In this document: positions 50,486 to 57,411 of the stretch, one piece after another
How the letters are laid out: every line of letters begins with the position of its first letter
Numbering within the stretch: the first letter of the stretch is position 1
NCBI GenBank assembly: GCA_964649195.1
Contig: CAZYPK010000009.1
Location: forward strand, 1-64,000
Direction of reading: 5' to 3'
Source: JTS-RE9 sp964649195
GTDB taxonomy: Bacteria > Planctomycetota > Phycisphaerae > Phycisphaerales > Phycisphaeraceae
DNA: 64,000 bases
Program-made: the position numbers and the translations under genes
Notes under the pieces: generated by a model
The model's database searches: none
Told to the model about the DNA's origin: nothing
The model's input: only the letters and a program-made list of their open reading frames with translations

Positions 50486-52255
50486 CTATTCGATGCTGTC
50501 CACATCGACCACGCCTTCGACCTGCGCGATGCGGGAGATTTCATCGGGTGTGGTGAAGCCGTCGAGGATTTTCAGCTTGCCGTCGCCCAGCAGGTTGCGC
50601 ATGCCCGATCCGATGGCCGCGGTGCGAATCTGGTTGACAGGCGCCCGCTTGAAGGCCAGGTCGCGCAGCTCCGCGTTCATGACCATCAGCTCGTAGATGC
50701 CGCGACGGCCGCGGAACCCCTTGCCGCCGCAGGCCTGGCAGCCGACGGCCCGCATCAGGGTTTTGCCTTCGAGATCGCGCGGGGTCATGCCCAGAATCTT
50801 CAGCAGCTTGGGGTCCGGAGAATCATCAGGCTCCTTGCACTTGGGGCAGAGGATTCGCACCAGACGCTGCCCAAGCACCGCCTGAATCGAGCTGGCCACG
50901 AGGAACGGCTTGATGCCCATGTCGATCAGACGGGTCAGGGCCGAGGGTGAATCATTGGTGTGCAGCGTGGAGAACACCAGGTGACCGGTGAGGGCCGCCT
51001 GAATGGCGACTTCGCCGACCTCCTTGTCGCGGATTTCGCCGACGAGCACGATGTTGGGCGCCTGACGCAGCATGGCGCGGAGAATTTTCGGGAAGGTCAG
51101 GCCGATGGAATCGTTGACCTGGCACTGGTTGATGCCTTTGAAGTTGTATTCGACGGGGTCCTCGGCGGTGATGATTTTTCGGTCAGGCCGGTTGAGGACA
51201 TCCAGGGCGGTGTAGAGCGTGGTGGTTTTGCCCGAGCCGGTGGGTCCGGTGACGAGGAAGATGCCGTTGGGCCGTTTGATGATGGCTTCGAAGATCTGGA
51301 GCGTGTCGGGCCTCATGCCCAGATTCGCCAGGCCGATGCGGGCGGATTCGGGTCGCAGGATACGAAGCACGATCGATTCGCCGTGGTAGGCCGGGCAGGC
51401 GCTGACGCGGAAATCGACGACTTCGCCGTTGACGATGAGCTTGATGCGGCCATCCTGGGGAATGCGTTTTTCCTGAATCTTCATGCCCGACATGATCTTC
51501 ATGCGGGCGATGACGGCGCCCTGCGTCGCCTTGGGAATGCGATCCTTTTCAATGCAGACGCCATCGATGCGATAGCGCAGTCGCACGCGGTCGGCGAACG
51601 GCTCGATGTGAATATCGCTGGCGCTGGCGATCACCGCTTCCGCGATGATGTGGTTGACCAGCTTGATGATCGGGGCCTGCTGGGCGTCCTGCGCCGCCTT
51701 GGCGTCGCCGCCTTCGGTATCGACGGACATGCCGCTGTCGATCGAAAGGCCCTGGATGTCCAGCGAGGTGCCCTTGTCCACCGAAAGGTCCTTGGTGACC
51801 TGGTCGATGGCCGACCGCGTGCCCCCCATGTATTGATCGATGTATTCCTTGATCTTCCCCTTGGCGCCCAGGGCGGTTTCGATCTTGCAGTTCATGCGGA
51901 ACGTCAGATCGTCGAGCACATCCAGGTCCATCGGATCGTGGATCAGCACCTTGAGCGTGCCGTTGACCTGCGAGATGGGAAGCACCAGATACTTCTTGAT
52001 CACCTCGGAGGGCAGCAGCTTGAGATTCTCCTTGCTGATCGCATCGGGGCGATCGAGATCGATGTATTCCATGTTGAACTGCTGGCCCAGCGCCTTGGCG
52101 ATGTCGGTCTCGCTGACATGCCCCAGTTCGACCAGCGTCTCGCCCACGCGCTTGCGCTGCCCCTGGGCGATCTTGAGAGCTTCGCTCAGTTGCTGTTCGT
52201 TGACCAGCCCCCATTTCTGGAGGATCTCACCCAGTTTGCGGCGCGTCAATGCCAT
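50486..52255 (-). CDS. Second type IV pilus/type II secretion assembly ATPase (PilB/GspE)
   Basis: A 589-residue ATPase, ATG 52255. The N-terminal MshE-N domain reads LGEILQKWGLVNEQQLSEALKIA and GHVSETDIAKALGQQ. Next come DIHIEPFADRVRLRYRIDG, Walker A GPTGSGKTTTLYTAL, LRQAPNIVLVGEIRDKE and AALTGHLVFSTLHTND. The zinc tetracysteine motif (LCPKCKEP...CQACGGKGFRGRRG) is intact. It is a paralogue of the ATPase at 42556-44328. Two extension ATPases suggest either two machines or alternative motors on one. It is in an operon with pilT. Confidence 0.92.
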   Translation of the reverse strand: MALTRRKLGEILQKWGLVNEQQLSEALKIAQGQRKRVGETLVELGHVSETDIAKALGQQFNMEYIDLDRPDAISKENLKLLPSEVIKKYLVLPISQVNGTLKVLIHDPMDLDVLDDLTFRMNCKIETALGAKGKIKEYIDQYMGGTRSAIDQVTKDLSVDKGTSLDIQGLSIDSGMSVDTEGGDAKAAQDAQQAPIIKLVNHIIAEAVIASASDIHIEPFADRVRLRYRIDGVCIEKDRIPKATQGAVIARMKIMSGMKIQEKRIPQDGRIKLIVNGEVVDFRVSACPAYHGESIVLRILRPESARIGLANLGMRPDTLQIFEAIIKRPNGIFLVTGPTGSGKTTTLYTALDVLNRPDRKIITAEDPVEYNFKGINQCQVNDSIGLTFPKILRAMLRQAPNIVLVGEIRDKEVGEVAIQAALTGHLVFSTLHTNDSPSALTRLIDMGIKPFLVASSIQAVLGQRLVRILCPKCKEPDDSPDPKLLKILGMTPRDLEGKTLMRAVGCQACGGKGFRGRRGIYELMVMNAELRDLAFKRAPVNQIRTAAIGSGMRNLLGDGKLKILDGFTTPDEISRIAQVEGVVDVDSIE

Positions 52256-52795
52256 CCGAACCTCGTGGAAAAACCGGCGTTGCGTGAATCATTCGCCCAC
52301 CCCCGGAAGCAAAACCCCCGGAAACAAACACCCGAAAGCAAACACCTCGGAAACGAACACCCCGGACCCTCCCCTCAAATCTGACGATGGCTTGCTCCCA
52401 GACTCCTCCAAACTCCGGCAGGGAACGACAACTTACCAATGATAGCCATGCCGCGTCAAGAAAGGACGCAAGGCCGACAGGGCAATCGCATGTAGCCTCG
52501 CCCTCCCGCCCAAGGCGACATGCGATTGCCGTGATGATGTTCGGGATATCGTTGCCAAAAAAGTCGATGCTCGCTTGCGCGTCGCATCGCCGACCGGGTT
52601 CACATGAACCCGGCTCTGAAAAGATACCCGCGCCGAATGTCATGCCCCCCGCTTTTTCCGCCGCCGCATCGTCGCCCTTCGCTACACTTATTCAACATCG
52701 GCTTCATCGCCATCTATTTCCGAACGCCGCCGCCGCTGAAACCGCCTGCCTTGTCCACGCAATCAACCTGTGCCGCTACCTCTGGAGTCTTCAAC
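52256..52795. other. 540-base divergent intergenic region with hairpins
   Basis: No protein-like frame. It contains an A-rich run of degenerate AAACACCCGGAAAC-type repeats (about 52289-52372) and a hairpin at 52481-52530, with 13 bp arms GGCAATCGCATGT / ACATGCGATTGCC and a CTCGCCCTCCC motif in the loop. A near-perfect palindrome lies at 52594-52613, with 9 bp arms CCGGGTTCA / TGAACCCGG, that could be an operator. Promoters for pilB-pilT and for the FG-GAP gene must lie here. Confidence 0.6.
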
Positions 52796-54058
52796 ATGCA
52801 CGGTTCCACCGCCCGTCTCGCCTGCGTTCTTCTGGCTTCATTCCTGACAGCCCCTGCCGCCGCCGAGGAATACAAGCTCCGCACCTTCAAAAAAATCACC
52901 CTCACCGAAAAGTTCTATTCCGAAGGCGCCTACCACGGCGACTTCAACAAGGATGGCAAGATCGATGTCGTCTCCGGCCCTTACTGGTACGAGGGACCGG
53001 CCTACGAGAAGAAACATGAAATCTACCCCGTCAAGGAATACGACGGAGCCAAGGGTTATTCCGACAACTTCCTCACCTATGCCGCCGATGTCAATGCCGA
53101 CGGCTGGACCGATGTCATCGTCATCGGCTTCCCCGGCGCCAACACCTGGTGGTTTGAAAACCCGCAGAACAGGGAAGGTCATTGGAAGCGGCATGTCATC
53201 CACCCCGTCACCGACAACGAGTCCCCGCGCTGGGGCGATCTCAACGGCGATGGCAAGGATGAACTGATCTTCCACACCGGCGGCTTCCTCGGCTGGGCCT
53301 CGCCTTCCGATGACGTCACCAAGCATTGGAAATTCAACAAGGCCTCCAAGAAGGGCGGCTGGCAACGGTTCACCCACGGCCTGGGCTTCGGCGATGTCAA
53401 CGGCGACGGCAGAAACGACCTCCTCGAAGCGCGAGGCTGGTGGGAACAACCCGAAAAACACGTCGAGGAAGGATGGAAATTCCACCCCGTCAACTTCGGA
53501 CAGGGCGGCGCCCAGATGTATGCCTACGATGTCGATGGCGACGGCGACAACGATGTCATCACCTCCCTCCAGGCCCACGGCTACGGCCTGGCATGGTTCG
53601 AAAACACCGGCAAAAATGACCAGGGCGAAATCACCTTCAAGCAACACCGCTTCGTCGGATCCAAACCCGAAGAAAACAAGTACGGCGTCAAGTTCTCACA
53701 GCCCCACGCCATCGACCTCATCGACATGGACGGCGACGGCGTCAAGGATATCGTCACCGGCAAACGCTGGTGGGCCCACGGACCCAGTGGCGACCCCGAA
53801 CCCAACGCGCCGGCCGTCCTCTACTGGTTCAAAACCGTCCGCTCCGGCAAACCCGGTGAAGTCGATTTCATCCCCCACCTCATCGACGACGCCTCCGGCG
53901 TGGGCACCCAGATCACCGCCGCCGACATCAACGGCGACGGCCACCCCGATGTCATCGTCGGCAACAAACGCGGCTCCTTCATCTTCCTCCAGGAAGTGAA
54001 AACCGTATCGAAGGAGGAATGGGAAAAGGCCCAGCCGAAGGTTCTGGAAAAGGAGTGA
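52796..54058 (+). CDS. Exported FG-GAP/VCBS-repeat protein
   Basis: A 420-residue protein from ATG 52796, with GGAG ten bases upstream and a signal peptide (LACVLLASFLTAPAAAEE). The rest is a beta-propeller of FG-GAP/VCBS repeats with calcium-binding loops: DFNKDGKIDVVSGPYW, DVNADGWTDVIVIGFP, DLNGDGKDELIFHTGG, DVNGDGRNDLLEARGW, DVDGDGDNDVITSLQ, DMDGDGVKDIVTGKRW, DINGDGHPDVIVGNK. Seven repeats fit a seven-bladed propeller. In planctomycetes such proteins are secreted; roles include binding or sugar-active functions, none shown here. Confidence 0.85.
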   Translation: MHGSTARLACVLLASFLTAPAAAEEYKLRTFKKITLTEKFYSEGAYHGDFNKDGKIDVVSGPYWYEGPAYEKKHEIYPVKEYDGAKGYSDNFLTYAADVNADGWTDVIVIGFPGANTWWFENPQNREGHWKRHVIHPVTDNESPRWGDLNGDGKDELIFHTGGFLGWASPSDDVTKHWKFNKASKKGGWQRFTHGLGFGDVNGDGRNDLLEARGWWEQPEKHVEEGWKFHPVNFGQGGAQMYAYDVDGDGDNDVITSLQAHGYGLAWFENTGKNDQGEITFKQHRFVGSKPEENKYGVKFSQPHAIDLIDMDGDGVKDIVTGKRWWAHGPSGDPEPNAPAVLYWFKTVRSGKPGEVDFIPHLIDDASGVGTQITAADINGDGHPDVIVGNKRGSFIFLQEVKTVSKEEWEKAQPKVLEKE

Positions 54059-54118
54059 AGGGGGCGGCTTACATTGTTCGCGTCTTGTTCGAGGAATGTC
54101 CAAGTTCAAGGAACACCG

Positions 54119-54910
54119 ATGGCCGCTAGCTATGTGGTGTACATCGACGAGTCGGGCGATGAAGGTTTTGTCTTTGCCCCTAATCGCACGGGTAGTTCAC
54201 GTTGGTTCGTTCTGGCTGCGGCCGTTACACGCAAGACAACGGACCTTGAGACCGTGAAACTGGTCGACGAATTACGGACATTGTTGAACTGGCAACGAAA
54301 GCCGCTTCATTTCCGCAACATGAAGCACGAGCACCGCCTTCCCTACATTGACCTGATCGCCAAAGCGAAAGTCCGCGTCCTGACGGTGGCTGTCCACAAG
54401 CCTTCGCTCAAAGAGCCTGAGACCTTTCAGCGCAAGAGTGTTTTGTATCACTACGCGGCTCGTTATCTATTGGAGCGCGTGTCTTGGTGCTGTCGGGATT
54501 ACCACCGAAAGGGGGAAGGAGATGGCACTGCGGAAGTCGTGTTCTCAAACCGAGCAGGTACTTCATATCCGGAGATGAAGGACTATTTCACATCACTTCA
54601 GAAGAAGAGCGATGTCGGCGATGTCAGAATCGACTGGGGCATCATCAATCCTGATGCTGTGCGAGCGGTGAATCACGAATCGCTGATGGGGCTTCAGATT
54701 GCCGACGCCGTCGCCTCTGCATTTTATTACGGAGTGCAGGTGAATCCGCAAGGGTTCAACGAACCCCGATATGCCATCATGCTCAAACCAGTGGTCTATC
54801 ACCACAAAGGTCGCTGGCTTGGAAATGGTCTGAAACTCTGGCCTCGCGAAGCAGACGAACTGATTGAAAAGAAAGCGGAGCTTTCGTGGATTACTGAAAG
54901 ATACCAATAA
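54119..54910 (+). CDS. DUF3800 protein
   Basis: A 263-residue protein from ATG 54119. The family signature YIDESGDEGF lies at 8-17, with HFRNMKHEHRLPYIDLIAK and, near the C-terminus, MGLQIADAVASAFYYGV. DUF3800 is an RNase H-like family of unknown role, often in phage, mobile or accessory contexts. Several classes of structured RNA found by comparative genomics lie next to DUF3800 genes. Here the sequence straight after the stop folds into such a structure (54913-54999). The gene looks intact and is less GC-rich than the flanking FG-GAP and hflX genes, which suggests transfer. Confidence 0.85.
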   Translation: MAASYVVYIDESGDEGFVFAPNRTGSSRWFVLAAAVTRKTTDLETVKLVDELRTLLNWQRKPLHFRNMKHEHRLPYIDLIAKAKVRVLTVAVHKPSLKEPETFQRKSVLYHYAARYLLERVSWCCRDYHRKGEGDGTAEVVFSNRAGTSYPEMKDYFTSLQKKSDVGDVRIDWGIINPDAVRAVNHESLMGLQIADAVASAFYYGVQVNPQGFNEPRYAIMLKPVVYHHKGRWLGNGLKLWPREADELIEKKAELSWITERYQ

Positions 54911-54912
54911 AC

Positions 54913-54999
54913 AGAGCAGGCTCCGGGCTTCAGGATCCCACCCGTAAGGGCTGCCGTCGATTGCGACGACCTGAAGTAACTCCCGCGCACGCCTGCTCT
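54913..54999. ncRNA. Candidate structured RNA next to the DUF3800 gene
   Basis: Nested pairings begin 3 bases after the DUF3800 stop. P1: AGAGCAGGC (54913-54921) with GCCTGCTCT (54991-54999), 9 bp. P2: CGGG (54924-54927) with CCCG (54982-54985). P3: CTTCAGG (54928-54934) with CCTGAAG (54970-54976). Inside are two hairpins: CCC-GTAA-GGG with a GNRA loop (54941-54950), and CGTCG-ATTG-CGACG (54955-54968). A multi-branched fold with a GNRA loop is typical of functional RNA. The strand is not settled; a plus-strand product would be an extension of the DUF3800 transcript. DUF3800-associated RNA motifs are known; match to a specific one is untested. Confidence 0.7.
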
Positions 55000-55117
55000 A
55001 TGAACAGTATATCGGTCGTTAATCGAGACTTCAACAGAGGCAACAGAGAATCGCAGACCATTAGGCATCACCACTTCGCCCGCCTATCATGACCGTTTCG
55101 CACACAAGGATTCCCAC

Positions 55118-56473
55118 TTGGAAGATCAGATACGCAGCCATCTCAACATCACCCGCGAGAAGGCGATTCTCGCGGCCTGCCTGCTGCCCAATATGGAAGT
55201 CGATCCGCACGATCCCCTGGGCGAGCTGCGATCGCTGGCCGACACCGCCGGGGCGATCGTCGTCGATGAGCTGATCCAGCACCGCTCGCACGTCGAAGCC
55301 GCCACGTTCATCGGCTCAGGCAAGGTCGAGGAACTGGCGCAGAGGGTCAAGGCTCACAAGGCCCAGGTCGTCGTGTTTGAAAACGATCTTTCGCCTTCGC
55401 AGATCAGCAACATCGAAGAGGTCTGCAATTGCAAGGTGCTCGATCGCAGCGAGCTGATCCTCGACATCTTCGCGGCTCGGGCCCAGACGATCGAAGCGAA
55501 ACTTCAGGTCGAATACGCCCAGCTTGAATACACCTACCCCAGGCTGCGGGCCATGTGGTCCCACCTCGAACGCATCGTCGGCGGCGCACCGACCGGCATC
55601 GGCACGCGCGGCCCCGGCGAGCAACAACTTGAAATCGATCGCCGAATCGTCCAGCGGAAGATGGCGGACCTGCGAAGCCAGATCAAGGAACTCCAGGCCC
55701 GCAAGGAACGCGAAGTCGCCAAGCGGAACCAGGACTACTTCACCGCCGGCCTCGTCGGTTACACCAACGCCGGTAAATCGACCCTCTTCAACACCGCCAC
55801 CGGCGCGGGCACCTATGCCGATGACAAGCTCTTCGCCACTCTCTCCACCAAGACGCGAAGATGGGACCTGGGCGACGGCGACACGCTGATGCTCAGCGAC
55901 ACCGTCGGCTTCGTCCGCGATCTGCCTCACAATCTCGTCGCCAGCTTCAAGGCCACGCTCGAGGAGGCGATCCACAGCGACATGCTCCTGATCGTGCTCG
56001 ATGTCGCCCATCCCCGCGCCAGGCAGCAGCTTGACACCGTCCTTAAGGTGCTCGATGAAATCGGCGCGAAGGAGCAGGAGCGATTGCTCGTGCTCAACAA
56101 GATCGATCTGGTCGAGCACAACGCCGACCTGCTGGTGTTTTCACAGCAGTACCCCGATCACGTCTGCATCAGCGCGAAAACAGGCCGCGGCGTCAACGAG
56201 CTGGTCGAGCGCGTCCGCAGAAGCGCCCGTGGAGCCGATCGCCTGTTGACCCTGGCCGTCGATGTGAAAGACGGCAAGGCGCTCTCCTTCATCGAAACGC
56301 GCTCACAGGTCATCGAGCGCGAATACGAAGAAAAACAGGTGATCTACAAGGTGCAGATCGGCCAGCGCCGCTTCGACCAGCTCCGCGCCATGGGCGCGAA
56401 GATGCACGTCCTCGACGGCCTGACGCCGGCGGAAAAAGCAGGCAAGCCCGCATGGAGCGGACGGAATGTTTAA
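55118..56473 (+). CDS. hflX: GTPase HflX (ribosome-splitting factor)
   Basis: A 451-residue ribosome-associated GTPase that splits stalled ribosomes under stress. The start is TTG 55118 with AAGGA at 55106-55110; no ATG in this frame fits. The N-terminal HflX domain shows SHVEAATFIGSGKVEELA and VVFENDLSPSQISN, then the linker IVGGAPTGIGTRGPGEQQLE. In the G domain, G1 is GYTNAGKST (214-222), G3 is DTVGF (260-264) and G4 is NKID. The C-terminal domain is complete, with length as in the family. It stands alone between the DUF3800 locus and a decayed module. A GGGCCG-TATT-CGGCCC hairpin (56481-56496) follows the stop. Confidence 0.93.
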   Translation: MEDQIRSHLNITREKAILAACLLPNMEVDPHDPLGELRSLADTAGAIVVDELIQHRSHVEAATFIGSGKVEELAQRVKAHKAQVVVFENDLSPSQISNIEEVCNCKVLDRSELILDIFAARAQTIEAKLQVEYAQLEYTYPRLRAMWSHLERIVGGAPTGIGTRGPGEQQLEIDRRIVQRKMADLRSQIKELQARKEREVAKRNQDYFTAGLVGYTNAGKSTLFNTATGAGTYADDKLFATLSTKTRRWDLGDGDTLMLSDTVGFVRDLPHNLVASFKATLEEAIHSDMLLIVLDVAHPRARQQLDTVLKVLDEIGAKEQERLLVLNKIDLVEHNADLLVFSQQYPDHVCISAKTGRGVNELVERVRRSARGADRLLTLAVDVKDGKALSFIETRSQVIEREYEEKQVIYKVQIGQRRFDQLRAMGAKMHVLDGLTPAEKAGKPAWSGRNV

Positions 56474-56674
56474 GCGAGCCGGGCCGTATTCGGCCCGCGC
56501 AACTTCCGTCATGTCTTTAAGCCGCAAACGATCCTTGCTTCGCGTCGATCGAACGGGCTTGGGCAATCCCTGAGCACCCTCGAACACGGACGATTCATAC
56601 ACATGGCGATCCAGCATCTCCTTGCGAAGCGCGGGATTGCGGAGATACGGATTGGTGGCGGACAAGGGTTTCAT
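56303..56674 (-). CDS. Small hypothetical protein, probably with eroded 3' end
   Basis: From ATG 56674: MKPLSATNPYLRNPALRKEM, then HVYESSVFEGAQGL. The NPYLRNPALR and SSxFEGA pattern recalls a family of 50-80 residue planctomycete proteins. The frame then runs on, antisense into hflX, to a stop at 56303; the real end was probably near 56500 and lost. Divergent from the frameshifted gene at 56736 across 61 bases. Function unknown; an antitoxin-like role is a guess. Confidence 0.35.
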   Translation of the reverse strand: MKPLSATNPYLRNPALRKEMLDRHVYESSVFEGAQGLPKPVRSTRSKDRLRLKDMTEVARAEYGPARLNIPSAPCGLACFFRRRQAVEDVHLRAHGAELVEAALADLHLVDHLFFFVFALDDL

Positions 56675-56735
56675 GATTGAATCATCATCATTTGTCATGC
56701 ACGGCCTGCCGTCGTTCATCATCTATAATCCTATC

Positions 56736-57087
56736 ATGTCCAAAGCAGCAGCCACCAAACCCAGGCGTTCCGCGATCAAGCCGATCGATCACGAGCGGGC
56801 TTTGATGTCCAGCACCGAGTTGACCTCTTCAGGCGGAAAGACACACGAAATACCTTCACTGGAAATGGCCCTGGCCTCCAAGTTCGCGGCGATAATGTCG
56901 CCCGATCGCGCGAGTCCCCGAAAACATATCGACGCAGGCGATTTCGGCGACATCGCCTCCTTCAATCGCGACAAAATCGACCGCGAAAAACTCCGCCTCT
57001 TTCGGCGACCTTGTCTATCCCGGCGGCGGAGCAGACCTGATTTCGCTTGTCGAAGACGCACTCGCGGGACGAGTCTTGAAGCTGTGA
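56736..57087 (+). pseudogene. Frameshifted remnant, nucleotidyltransferase-like
   Basis: Reads from ATG 56736 (MSKAAATKPRRSAIKPIDHE) through SLEMALASKFAAIMSPDR and HIDAGDFGDIASFNRDKIDR to KLRLF. One extra T at 57000-57002 (CTCTTT) shifts the frame. In the next frame it continues as GDLVYPGGGADLISLVEDAL and ends AGRVLKL-stop at 57087. The joined C-terminus resembles nucleotidyltransferase-like (AbiEii-type) proteins that end KFAAM...DAGDF...LGDLVYPGG. The expected N-terminal half is absent, so the gene is both truncated and frameshifted. Confidence 0.55.
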
Positions 57088-57411
57088 ACGTGCTGAACGT
57101 CCATTCATTTCTCGCCGATAGCACCGGAAGGTCGGCATTCTGATACGGGGGCATCAATTCAAAAAACCTCCCCGCCTGCACGCGCCGGTTTCCCGGCCGC
57201 GCGGGGGACTTCGGTCGATCGCTCTTTTTTAAGCACGCGCATCGGGGCGGCACGCCCCGGCTCGCTTATCCTGAATTGTTGAGACCGCCATTGACTTCCG
57301 CTGTTCCGTCATGGTAAAGTGCATCGGACTTGGGACAGGTCACCATCTGCGGGAGAACTCTCCACTTCGGTGACAGCCAATCATCATCAAGATTGCAAAC
57401 AAGGAGCAGGA
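57088..57411. other. 324-base region upstream of the PEP-CTERM autotransporter-repeat gene
   Basis: No gene seen. It holds a 7 bp GC hairpin CGGGGCG-GCA-CGCCCCG (57243-57259), without a T tract in the plus direction; read on the minus strand it is also not followed by T. The promoter candidate is at 57291-57320 and AAGGAG at 57401-57406 is the ribosome binding site. Confidence 0.5.
57291..57320 (+). promoter_or_regulatory. Candidate sigma70-like promoter
   Basis: TTGACT (57291-57296), 18 bases, TAAAGT (57315-57320), about 92 bases before ATG 57412. Same -35 and spacing as at 136-165. Confidence 0.4.
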
